In this document: positions 31,219 through 39,234 of the stretch, piece by piece
Position numbering within the stretch: the stretch's first letter is position 1
Layout: each line of letters begins with the position of its first letter
From: JAXGXJ01 sp963829545
GTDB lineage: Bacteria; Actinomycetota; Thermoleophilia; RBG-16-64-13
Assembly: GCA_963829545.1 (NCBI GenBank)
Contig: CAWHIX010000012.1
Span: 33,575 to 97,574, forward strand
Direction of reading: 5' to 3'
Length of the DNA: 64,000 bases
Made by a program: the position numbers and the translations under genes
The notes under the pieces: generated by a model
The model's input: the letters and a program-made list of their open reading frames with translations, nothing else
Told to the model about the DNA's origin: nothing
Database searches by the model: none

Positions 31219-31506
31219 CTACAGGTACTCGAGCCTCTTGGCCACCACCGACACGGCCTTGCGCTCCTCGCCCTCCTTCTCGTAGACATCCTGCCGGAGC
31301 GACCCTTCGACGGCGATCCGACGCCCCTTGCCCAGGTGGTCGCCCGCGGCCTCTGCCTGCGAGTTCCAGGCCTTGATCCGGAAGAAGTCCGCCTCTTCCG
31401 CGTTCCGGTCCACCGCCAGGATGAAACTGCTGACCTTGGACCCGCCGTTCACCTCCTTCACGTCCACGTCGGTGGCCAGGCGGCCGATGAGATGCACGCT
31501 GTTCAT
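31219..31506 (-). CDS. short single-stranded DNA-binding protein
   Basis: A 95-residue OB-fold protein beginning MNSVHLIGRLATDVDVKEVNGGSKV and continuing SSFILAVDRN, FFRIKAWNSQAE and LGKGRRIAVEGSLRQDVYE, the SSB family pattern. GGAGGG precedes ATG 31506. It is far shorter than housekeeping SSB (about 160-180 residues) and lacks the disordered tail with the acidic DDDIPF tip that recruits partner proteins, so it is probably an accessory SSB. It lies 74 bases before the LuxR-type gene on the same strand and may be co-transcribed with it. Confidence 0.88.
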   Translation of the reverse strand: MNSVHLIGRLATDVDVKEVNGGSKVSSFILAVDRNAEEADFFRIKAWNSQAEAAGDHLGKGRRIAVEGSLRQDVYEKEGEERKAVSVVAKRLEYL

Positions 31507-32059
31507 GGGACCCTCCTTCGCGTTTTGAATTCCCGTCTACCCAGCGGCCCGGGCTCGTTGCGAGCGATGGCGACCGGGAAATGCAGCGTAACGGGAGGAC
31601 GCAGGGAGGCGAATACAACCAAAGATGGAAATGCGCGACTGCTCCTTCAGCGGGGACCCGCGCGACGGAAGAGTCGGCTGCGACCTTGACCTTAGCGGTC
31701 GACGGGCACGCCTGCGACGGAACCATCCGACAAGAAATGGCGATCGTGTCACCGCACTACAGCTGGTCCATTGCAGCCCCGCGACACACATCTACGATCC
31801 CATGCGTTCGCTGCTCATCGAGGAGCAACAGGGATGGGGCCCACCGCTACGACCTCAGCGCCCGCCACGCGACAGCGTGTACGCGTCCGCACGGCCACGG
31901 CTGATCTCTTAGTGGTTCCGACAGACGGGACGTCTGTACGTCTGACGGTACTCACGATAGAACCGTCTGTTGTTCACCGTCGCGTGGGGCTCGGCCTCAA
32001 ACAGAACCTGTATTCTCAAATCGTGTGGAAAAAGAGCACGGCACAGGAGGTCGGGTCAG
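31507..32059. other. 553-base intergenic region between divergent genes
   Basis: It separates the SSB gene (minus) from the esterase gene (plus). A 7-bp hairpin with loop GGA lies at 31921-31937. A reading frame 31625-31912 exists but has no good ribosome site or recognisable sequence. Promoters for both flanking genes must lie here; I see no convincing one. Confidence 0.5.
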
Positions 32060-33145
32060 ATGACCAAGCGCTCACGATTCGTGGTTCTGGTCTTGTGCAT
32101 CTCAATCGCGGTCATTGGACTGGCTTCCTTCGCCGGCTGCGGCGCTTCTACCACTGCCGTCAGCGAGGCGGTGACCACGACCACAGTCGCAGCGGACACC
32201 ACGACTACGGTCGCACAAACGCAGACGACGACCGCGCAGACCACGACCACAGTCGGCGTTGCACCCTCCGGCCAGGGTCCACAGGGAGGCATGAGCGGCG
32301 CCGACACCAGTTCGATCACGACCAAGTACCTGGATATTCCTTATGCGGATGCCTCGTCGGCCCAGAAGCTCGACATCTATCTGCCCAATACCGGCACCGG
32401 CCCGTTCCCCGTCATCGTCTCCATTCATGGTGGCGCGTTCCTCATGGGCGACAAGGCCGACGGCCAGGTGACCCCCATGCTGGCGGGTCTTGACCGGGGC
32501 TATGCCGTGGTATCCATCAACTACCGACTCAGCCAAGAGGCGAAGTTCCCGGCGCAGGTCAACGACGCCAAGGCCGCGATCCGCTTCATCCGCGCCAACG
32601 CCGCCGAGTACAACCTGGATCCCGACAAGATCGCAGCGTGGGGCGGCTCGGCGGGTGGCTACCTTGCCACGATGCTGGGTACTTCCGGGGGGGTCGCAGC
32701 CCTCGAAGACATGAAGCAGGGCAACTCCGACCAGTCGAGTTCGGTCCAAGCGGTGGTCGACTGGTTCGGCCCCATCAGCTTCTTGGATATGGATCCGCAG
32801 TTCACGGCGAGTGGGCTCGGCCCCGCCAACCATAACGCGGCCGACTCGCCCGAGTCACAACTGCTGGGCAGCGCTCTGCCCGACGTGCCGGAATTGGTGG
32901 AAGCGGCCGACCCCGAGACATACATCACGGCCGATGACCCGCCCTTCTTCCTTGAGCACGGCACCCAGGACGCCAACGTGCCGACCGAGCAGTCCGTCAA
33001 TCTTGCAGACGCACTCACCAATGTGCTCGGGGCCGACAAGGTGATACTGAGACTACTCGAGGGCGCGGGCCATGCCGACGCTCAGTTCACAACGACTGAG
33101 AACGTCACCCTGGTGCTCGACTGGCTTGATGCGCACCTGAAGTAG
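32060..33145 (+). CDS. alpha/beta-hydrolase lipoprotein, carboxylesterase of the HSL/BD-FAE type
   Basis: A predicted surface-anchored esterase of about 361 residues. AGGAGG precedes ATG 32060. The signal peptide ends LASFAGCGAS, followed by a Thr/Ala-rich linker and then an alpha/beta-hydrolase domain. The oxyanion motif is SIHGGAFLMGD, the nucleophile elbow AWGGSAGGYLA, the acid in EHGTQDANVP and the histidine in EGAGHADAQF, so the triad is complete. The fold resembles acetylesterases acting on small or polysaccharide-linked esters; the substrate is unknown. It is a single gene with its own long upstream region. Confidence 0.88.
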   Translation: MTKRSRFVVLVLCISIAVIGLASFAGCGASTTAVSEAVTTTTVAADTTTTVAQTQTTTAQTTTTVGVAPSGQGPQGGMSGADTSSITTKYLDIPYADASSAQKLDIYLPNTGTGPFPVIVSIHGGAFLMGDKADGQVTPMLAGLDRGYAVVSINYRLSQEAKFPAQVNDAKAAIRFIRANAAEYNLDPDKIAAWGGSAGGYLATMLGTSGGVAALEDMKQGNSDQSSSVQAVVDWFGPISFLDMDPQFTASGLGPANHNAADSPESQLLGSALPDVPELVEAADPETYITADDPPFFLEHGTQDANVPTEQSVNLADALTNVLGADKVILRLLEGAGHADAQFTTTENVTLVLDWLDAHLK

Positions 33146-33215
33146 CACCCGAGGTCCGGGCCTGCGACGCAGAGCTATGCTGACCTATCTCTCTATTGAT
33201 CCGGACCCAGCCCGA

Positions 33216-34475
33216 TCATCTGCCGGCGCTCGTTACCGTCTCGGCACTGCCCGCTTCTTGTCTGGTTTGGCGTTGGCTCCCGTGGTCTGTGGGGAGTGGG
33301 GCGCGGACGACCTGCGTTCTGGCGATGTGGTCAAGCCAGCCAAGTCTGCGATTGTCGACCAGCACCCAAAGGAAACCTACAAACATGAAAGCGGTCGAGA
33401 CCAGATAGCCGATGTATCGCAGCACAGCTCGTGGAAATGAGACCCGCCCCTCCTGGAGCGTGACCACTTTGAGACCCATCAGGCCCATGCCGATCGTGCG
33501 GCCGAGCACCGCCCAACAGAAGACGAAGTAGACCAAGAACATCAGGCCGCCAAGCCCCGCTGGAAGGGCCGGAAGGTACTGACCCAGAATCCCCGGGCGA
33601 AGCGCCTGGAGCGTGGCGGAGATCAGGTACCCGCCGGCAGCCGCGGCGCAGGTCACTATCACAGCGTCCAGAAGAAGAGCCGCCGCCCTGGAGACGAACC
33701 CGGCCGGCGCGGTGCACGCCGGAAGCACGACGGCCGAGACGTCGACGGCGGCAACATCACCCGGCGCTGACACGCCAGTACTCACTTCGGGTCGCGGTGT
33801 TCCCCGTCTGAAGACCCGGCGGGCTCCCCGCTCGACGAGACCGTCGGCATTCGCGCACCAAAGGCGCACCCCGTCAAGGAAATCCTCGAGCAGAGTGCTG
33901 CTCTCCTGACGGATCATCCGATGGATCTCTGGGCTTTCCGCCAAACGCTCTATCGCGAGCGCCACCACGTCGTCCACGATATCGACCGCGGCATCCCGAA
34001 AAGCGGCTTCCGCGGTCGCGGCGAGCCGCCGCTCTTCCGCCAGACCGACCGCCGCGAGGCGGTCGAGTTCCGCTTGCCCTCTCGCCTCCATCCTTGCGGC
34101 TTCGCGGGAAACGGTCCGCGTTATGCGACGGGTTCCCGGGAGGCCGGATCCGGCGACCAGGTCAGCCAGCTCCCGGATGGTCTGCTCAGCGGTATTCGCA
34201 CCACGCGCGGCCTGTTTTTCGGATTCCAGAAGAAGCCCCGCGAGGCTAGGAGCTATCGGGATGATAGGACGTTCGGATCGGGGCATCGAGGACCGGCTCG
34301 TCGCCGTGGTTTCGCCCGCTCCTTCGGCTTGGGCTCGCGGGCTCCCGGTCGTGATCTCCGCTTGGGATACGGCTCTCGCGACGGACGAAAGGCCCAGGAG
34401 TAGTCCCCCGAGAAGGAGCCTGAGAGGCGGCATTCTGCTCGAGGTCTGCCCCGGTAGCCCTGGCTCTTCCTCCAC
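33216..34475 (-). CDS. RDD-family membrane protein with long helical N-terminal region
   Basis: It starts at GTG 34475 with GGAGG nine bases upstream. A hydrophobic segment (about residues 17-36) is followed by a charged, Ala/Glu/Arg-rich stretch of about 200 residues that looks helical or coiled-coil (TIRELADLVAGSG, SREAARMEARGQAELDRLAA). The C-terminal third is an RDD domain: GFVSRAAALLLDAVIVTCAAA, then GRTIGMGLMGLKVVTLQ and RYIGYLVSTAFMFVGFLWVLVDNRRLGWLDHIARTQVV, with three to four membrane spans. RDD proteins are mostly uncharacterised and some are thought to be ion exchangers. The joined architecture is unusual. Confidence 0.85.
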   Translation of the reverse strand: MEEEPGLPGQTSSRMPPLRLLLGGLLLGLSSVARAVSQAEITTGSPRAQAEGAGETTATSRSSMPRSERPIIPIAPSLAGLLLESEKQAARGANTAEQTIRELADLVAGSGLPGTRRITRTVSREAARMEARGQAELDRLAAVGLAEERRLAATAEAAFRDAAVDIVDDVVALAIERLAESPEIHRMIRQESSTLLEDFLDGVRLWCANADGLVERGARRVFRRGTPRPEVSTGVSAPGDVAAVDVSAVVLPACTAPAGFVSRAAALLLDAVIVTCAAAAGGYLISATLQALRPGILGQYLPALPAGLGGLMFLVYFVFCWAVLGRTIGMGLMGLKVVTLQEGRVSFPRAVLRYIGYLVSTAFMFVGFLWVLVDNRRLGWLDHIARTQVVRAPLPTDHGSQRQTRQEAGSAETVTSAGR

Positions 34476-34789
34476 CTTCTGCTACCTCCGGTCGTATGGG
34501 TCGCGAACGAGAGCAACCACTAACAGTCTCTCAGGGTGGTGGCCAGAGAACAAGCAGGGACTTCTTGCCCTTGAGCACCACGCGCAAAGCTCTGCAGTCG
34601 ATAGAAATGAGTGCCGCGGGGGCATGAAGCGAGTGGTATGTTTTGCCGGACACGTCGCCGCGGCAGCAAGCTGAAGAGGTTCGACGGGAAAGCCTGCAAC
34701 GCCGGCAACCCTGCAAACAATAGGCCGCGCGACAGACAAGGGGCAGTCTCGCCCGGAGCGGAAATAGCGCATACGTTCAGAGGTGTCAC
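34476..34789. other. 314-base intergenic region between divergent genes
   Basis: The 5' flanks of the RDD gene (minus) and the DUF2254 gene (plus). I see no repeat, RNA motif or strong promoter; the sequence is somewhat less GC-rich than the neighbouring genes. Confidence 0.4.
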
Positions 34790-36241
34790 ATGAGGACCCG
34801 CATTGAGAGAAGAGCCGCGGCCCGTTACCGTTGGGATCATATGAAGGTGAGCTTCTGGTTCGCCCCCGTGATCATGGCCATCGCGGCGGTTCTTCTAGCG
34901 TGGTTGATGTACTGGGTGGACAGTCTCGTCCCCAATGCGGCCTTAGAGGACAGCCGTTTCGTCTTGGCCGGGACTCCAGGTGAAATGCGCAGTGCTCTTC
35001 TGAGCATGGCCGGCACCGTCCTCGCAACCGCCGGGGTGGTCTTTACCCTGCTCACCTTGCCGCTATCGACGGTGGCATCCCAATACGGCTCCCGTTTGCT
35101 CCGGGTCTTCCTGGCCGATCGCACCACGCAGTTCGTCCTGGGTGCGTTTGTGGGTACGTTCGTGTATTGCCTCGCTGCTGCGCTGTCCATCCCTCCACTC
35201 AGCTCAGGAGAGGAAGCGCCTCAATTGAATGCCACTGTTGCCGTGTACTTGATGGTGGCGACCTTTGGGACGCTGATCTTGCTGGTCCAGCACATCAGCA
35301 CCATGCTGCAGGCCCCGAATATCGCGGCCGCTGCGGGTGCGGAGCTGCTTGATGTCGTTAGGGCGAGCGCGGAAGAAGTCACGGGCGGTGATGGCAATGA
35401 TGGCGGGTTTCAGACCGAGCCGACCCCCGGCTCACAGGGCATCCCGGCAATGCAGACTGAGGCAAGGGGCTACCCTGTCCGTGCAAGAAGCGCTGGATAC
35501 ATCCAGTACGTCGATCCCCAGATCGTGCTGACCTTGGCCCGCAAGGAGAACCTGGTCATCCACCTGCTGCGCAGACCGGGCCACTATGTCCAGTCCGGTG
35601 CGGTCGTCGCTCTGCTCTGGCCCGCCGCGCGGGTCGATGAGCACCTTGAAACGCTGTTTCGCCGCGCCGTCCAAGTCGGCAACGGACGCACCCCCAGCCA
35701 AGATGTCGAGTACGCGGTCAACCAACTCACTGAAATGGCTGTGCGGGCCATGTCCCCGGCGATCAACGACCCCTTCACGGCCATGACCTGCCTGGATCAT
35801 ATCGGTGATGGCCTGGTGGCGTTCGTTCGGCAGGGAGGCAACAGTTCCCATTACTACGACCGGGATGGCCGGCTGCTCCTTATCCTTGAGCCGGTCACCT
35901 TTGCCGATTTGCTCAGTGCCGCCTTCGATATGCTTCGCCATGCCAGCTGCAACAACGCCAGCGTTCTGCTGCACATGCTGGAAGTGATCGAGGTGATCGG
36001 CCACGAGGTGAAAGCGCGGGAGACGCGCGATCAACTGCTGCTTCACGTCAGCCGGATCCAGGCGGAATGCCAGGTTGGCGACTTGATCGAGGCGGACCGG
36101 CAGTCCATTCACCGGAGCGCAGAGTGCTTGCGGACAAGAATTGAGTGGACGAACCGTGAGGATCACCACGACTCGCCCAAGAAGCGTGAAGACCCGGCCA
36201 CCTGGGCCGGTTGTCAACACATCATGGCTGGAGTGACCTAG
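34790..36241 (+). CDS. DUF2254 membrane protein
   Basis: An intact 483-residue protein of the DUF2254 family, function unknown. Four hydrophobic segments lie in the first 180 residues (for example FWFAPVIMAIAAVLLAWLMYW and TVAVYLMVATFGTLILLV). A soluble C-terminal domain carries VRARSAGYIQYVDPQIVL, PGHYVQSGAVVALLWPA, the motif AVNQLTEMAVRAMSPAINDPFTAM and LDHIGDG. The start ATG 34790 follows AGAGGTG. It is a single gene; neighbours give no hint of the role. Confidence 0.9.
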   Translation: MRTRIERRAAARYRWDHMKVSFWFAPVIMAIAAVLLAWLMYWVDSLVPNAALEDSRFVLAGTPGEMRSALLSMAGTVLATAGVVFTLLTLPLSTVASQYGSRLLRVFLADRTTQFVLGAFVGTFVYCLAAALSIPPLSSGEEAPQLNATVAVYLMVATFGTLILLVQHISTMLQAPNIAAAAGAELLDVVRASAEEVTGGDGNDGGFQTEPTPGSQGIPAMQTEARGYPVRARSAGYIQYVDPQIVLTLARKENLVIHLLRRPGHYVQSGAVVALLWPAARVDEHLETLFRRAVQVGNGRTPSQDVEYAVNQLTEMAVRAMSPAINDPFTAMTCLDHIGDGLVAFVRQGGNSSHYYDRDGRLLLILEPVTFADLLSAAFDMLRHASCNNASVLLHMLEVIEVIGHEVKARETRDQLLLHVSRIQAECQVGDLIEADRQSIHRSAECLRTRIEWTNREDHHDSPKKREDPATWAGCQHIMAGVT

Positions 36242-36444
36242 GCTCTGGTCCCGGTCCCCGGCTCGCTCCCTGGGGGCGCCGGGAGCCCAACGTGATAAAG
36301 TGACTACAAAGAAGACATTCACGCGTGGCCTACCTTCCCCGCGGGCACTCCCGCCACTCCAATCCTGGATCGCCACGAATCCGCGAGTATCTCCGCCACG
36401 TGCGCTGTGCCCCATCTACGTTGCCATGAGAAGGGAGGCCGCGA

Positions 36445-36717
36445 ATGAGCAGCAAGAAGGAGGTGCGCTACGTCGTCTCCCGTCTCAAGGACCCGGATGA
36501 TCTCCAAGGGGAACGAGATCCGATCGACTGGCACCCCTATCTCGATCTGGCCAAGAAGCACGCCGATCGCTTGGGTCCAGGCACCTGCGTCGACGCCGAA
36601 GGGGGAACCTACCACACCGACGGTCCCTACCGGCGACGGGAGCGATGGCAGGTGGAATGGACCAATCGCAACCTCTACTTGGGCCGGCGGAAGACGGTCC
36701 CGGTGACCGAAGTCTAG
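36445..36717 (+). CDS. 90-residue conserved-looking hypothetical protein
   Basis: A small, charged soluble protein starting at ATG 36445 behind AGGGAGG. It is rich in Asp, Arg, Lys and Trp (DPIDWHPYLDLAKKHADRL, RRRERWQVEWTNRNLYLGRRK). There is no signal peptide, cysteine pair or recognised motif. Its TAG stop shares bases CTAG with the stop of the radical SAM gene on the other strand, so the two are tightly convergent. Confidence 0.65.
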   Translation: MSSKKEVRYVVSRLKDPDDLQGERDPIDWHPYLDLAKKHADRLGPGTCVDAEGGTYHTDGPYRRRERWQVEWTNRNLYLGRRKTVPVTEV

Positions 36718-38213
36718 GACTGCCGGAAGAGCCAGGCCACCGGCATCTTGAGTGCGGCTGCGAATCCGCGGAGCAACTGCATCCCGCTCTCCCACATTCC
36801 CAGCGCATCCAGAGGGGGGTGCTCTTCCAGCGGCCCCAGCTTGTCTGAGCCGGCTCCTTCATGCCACAGCACCTGGTGGACGCGTGTGAATCGCCGTGAG
36901 TTCTTGCGCGAGGTGAGATTGCTCAACAGTCCCAGCAATGGGTTGCGCCCGGCCAGGAGGTTGTGGCCGAGTCGATCAAGGATGTTCGAGGCCGAGTAGA
37001 AGGTGCCGTTGCACTCGGTCATCTCTTGGATGATCAGCTCCCGGCTCAGGTGTTTGTATCGCGCTACCGGGAAGTTGAGCGTGTAGTACTTCCAGTCTCC
37101 TGGGAAGGCGTTCAAGGCGATCCTTCCCTCCGCCTCGAACTGCTTCCACAGACGGGTCCCGGGAAGCGGGGTGAGGAAGAGCACGTTGATGTTGTCCACC
37201 CCGTAGTGTCCGGCCGTCTCGGCGATCAGCCTGCCCACTCCGGGGCGGTCGGAGTCCAGTCCCATGATGAACGACCCTACCACGAGTATCCCGTGGCGGC
37301 GGATGCGCTCCACCGAGGCGGGGATGTCGCGTTCTGACAGCATGGCCGACTTCTTGCCCAGCTCGGGAAGGCCCTCGGGCGCGACCGATTCAAAGCCGAT
37401 GAACAGGCCCACGCAGCCCGCCTTCGCGGCCAGGGTGAGCAGCTCCTCGTCATCGGCGAAGTTGACGGTGGTCTGGCCGATCCAGGACTTGCCCGTATTC
37501 GCCTCGGCCAACGCGCGGAAGAGTTCCTTGGCGCGCTCGATATGCTGAGGCTTGCGACCGATGAGATTGTCGTCCACGATGAGCACCCGCCGTTCGGGAA
37601 CGGACTTGAATTCCTCGACCACCTCGGAGATCGGCCGCTGGCGATAGCGGGCCCCGTTGAACTCGGTGACGCTGCAGAAGCTGCAGTTGAGCGAGCAGCC
37701 ACGAGTGGTCTGGATGGAGCCGAAGCCGTATCCCTTGGGGAGGAGTTCATGACGCGCAGGGACGATCTGGTCCATGGTCGCCCGGCCACCCTCATATCGG
37801 GCCTTCAGGCACCCCGTGCGCACGTCCTCGAGCACGTCGGCCCAGACTGCCTCCGCTTCACCAGTCACGACCGAGTCCACGTGGCGGCTCGCCTCGTCGA
37901 GGCACATGGTCGCATGTATGCCGCCCATGACCACGGGTACTCCGCGGGCTCGAAACCCCGCGGCGATCTCGTAGGCCCGGGGCGCCTGGGACGTGAAGGC
38001 TGTGATGCCCACAACATCGGGACGCGGCAAGGCCTCGTAGTCGATGGGAGCCAGGTTCTCGTCGAGTACGGAGATGTCCCAGCCGGGCGGGGTCAGTCCG
38101 GCGAGCGCCAGCAGACTGAGCGGCTTCCACAGTCGGAAGCGGTTCAAATAGCTGCGCCGGTTCAGCGACATGCTGACGAGCTGATTGGCGGGGTTTACCA
38201 GGTAGAGAAGCAT
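36714..38213 (-). CDS. B12-binding-type radical SAM protein
   Basis: A 499-residue intact protein. The N-terminal cobalamin-binding-like Rossmann domain reads DVVGITAFTSQAPRAYEIAAGFRARGVPVVMGGIHATM. The radical SAM motif is TTRGCSLNCSFCSV (CxxxCxxC near residues 172-179), followed by RRVLIVDDNLIG and a TIM-barrel-like core (VGLFIGFESVAPEGL, ILVVGSFIMGLDSD). The C-terminal part is family-specific. Relatives methylate or rearrange carbon skeletons in lipids, hopanoids and natural products; no biosynthetic neighbours point to a substrate. Confidence 0.9.
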   Translation of the reverse strand: MLLYLVNPANQLVSMSLNRRSYLNRFRLWKPLSLLALAGLTPPGWDISVLDENLAPIDYEALPRPDVVGITAFTSQAPRAYEIAAGFRARGVPVVMGGIHATMCLDEASRHVDSVVTGEAEAVWADVLEDVRTGCLKARYEGGRATMDQIVPARHELLPKGYGFGSIQTTRGCSLNCSFCSVTEFNGARYRQRPISEVVEEFKSVPERRVLIVDDNLIGRKPQHIERAKELFRALAEANTGKSWIGQTTVNFADDEELLTLAAKAGCVGLFIGFESVAPEGLPELGKKSAMLSERDIPASVERIRRHGILVVGSFIMGLDSDRPGVGRLIAETAGHYGVDNINVLFLTPLPGTRLWKQFEAEGRIALNAFPGDWKYYTLNFPVARYKHLSRELIIQEMTECNGTFYSASNILDRLGHNLLAGRNPLLGLLSNLTSRKNSRRFTRVHQVLWHEGAGSDKLGPLEEHPPLDALGMWESGMQLLRGFAAALKMPVAWLFRQS

Positions 38214-38271
38214 GGTGGCTCCGGGGCGAACGTCGTGGGCAGTTATGAGGATAGCATCTCCCGAGAGACAG

Positions 38272-38297
38272 AAACGCCGGCCCGAAGGCCGGCGTTT
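38272..38297 (-). terminator. terminator of the RNA-binding-protein gene
   Basis: An 11-bp stem (38272-38282 with 38287-38297) with a four-base loop is followed on the minus strand by a T-rich run. It lies about 25 bases past the RRM gene stop. Confidence 0.8.
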
Positions 38298-38322
38298 CCT
38301 CAGTGCGCTTGTGACGCGACTC

Positions 38323-38646
38323 TTACCAGCGGTTTCCGCCGCCGCCGTAGCCGCCGCCGCCGTAGCCGCCGCCGCCCGAACGAGGAGCGCGAGGCGCCTG
38401 TTCCTTGGCTACGTCTACTTTGAGGGCACGGCCGTCGAGCTGGGTGCCGTCGAGAGCACCTTTGGCCGTCTGAGCTTCCTCAGGCGTGCCCATCTCCACG
38501 AAGCCGAAGCCCTTGGGGCGTCCGGAATCACGGTCGGTGATCAGGTTGACCGAGGTCACTTCGCCGTGAGCCTCAAAAGCGGTCCTGATGCTGGCTTCGG
38601 ACGTCTCATAACTGAGATTGCCCACGTACAGTTTTGCTGAATTCAC
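38323..38646 (-). CDS. RRM-domain glycine-rich RNA-binding protein
   Basis: A single RNA recognition motif: RNP2 is KLYVGNLSY and RNP1 is KGFGFVEM. A C-terminal tail (PRSGGGGYGGGGYGGGG, ending NRW) follows. It resembles cyanobacterial-type cold-inducible Rbp proteins and probably acts as an RNA chaperone. The upstream frame allows ATG 38658, but GGAGG overlaps those codons and places the functional start at GTG 38646 (VNSAKLYVGNL). A long leader of about 115 bases follows its promoter. Confidence 0.92.
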   Translation of the reverse strand: MNSAKLYVGNLSYETSEASIRTAFEAHGEVTSVNLITDRDSGRPKGFGFVEMGTPEEAQTAKGALDGTQLDGRALKVDVAKEQAPRAPRSGGGGYGGGGYGGGGNRW

Positions 38647-38767
38647 TACAGCCTCCATGAACGGAGTTACATTGCGACAAACGAGAGGGAAAGACTGGAG
38701 ACTGAGCGAAGAGATTGAGAGGCTCGGCGCTGTGCCTGAAGCAGATTCCTAACGAGTGCTTGTCGGC

Positions 38768-38793
38768 ATTATAGCACAGGGTCGGCTTGTCAA
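38768..38793 (-). promoter_or_regulatory. extended -10 promoter of the RRM gene
   Basis: The minus strand has TTGACA (38793-38788) and a perfect TATAAT (38773-38768) preceded by TGC, an extended -10. The spacer is only 14 bases, so the TTGACA may not be the functional -35. The transcript would start near 38761 and carry a leader of about 115 bases. Confidence 0.65.
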
Positions 38794-38975
38794 GCCCAAT
38801 CGGGGGGTACCGGTGGACGCGCGCCGCGCCCGGCCGGCCAGGCGGAAGTGAGACGCCACGCGGGGGGGTTCCTCCGGATGCGAGTATAGTGAGACAGGTG
38901 CCCTGAGAGTTCAGCCCCTATGTGAGAAACCCACAAGCCGACCTATCGCGGAAACGCTGAGACAGAAGGATCACC

Positions 38976-39143
38976 ATGAGAATCGAAGTCAGAGAGGCAA
39001 ACACCTCCACTCCTGAGCGCCCGCTATGGGTATGGAACGTCTTCTGGGGAAACCGAGAAGTGGGGAAAGGCTTCAGCCCGAGCGAGAAGGAAGCCAATAA
39101 CCAAGCTAAGCTGGCGGTCTCGCGGCCGCCTCGCCATTATTAG
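38976..39143 (+). CDS. 55-residue small protein
   Basis: A short frame starting at ATG 38976 behind AGAAGGA and ending TAG 39141-39143. It reads MRIEVREANTSTPERPLWVW, then NVFWGNREVGKGFSPSEKEA and a basic end (SRPPRHY). The sequence is Trp-rich and polar, with no membrane span. A TATAGT -10-like box lies at 38885-38890. I recognise no family. Confidence 0.5.
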   Translation: MRIEVREANTSTPERPLWVWNVFWGNREVGKGFSPSEKEANNQAKLAVSRPPRHY

Positions 39144-39234
39144 CGGCCCGCGGAGTAGCGGCCCGCAACGTAGTAGCCGGCAAGGCGGAGAGGGTGCAGA
39201 AGCCCTCGCCTGAGGACACGCGGAAGCGGGAGAA

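Noticed and set aside
31625..31912. A 95-codon plus-strand frame in the gap before the esterase gene
   Set aside because: It has no ribosome site, no recognisable sequence and arginine/proline-rich noise composition.
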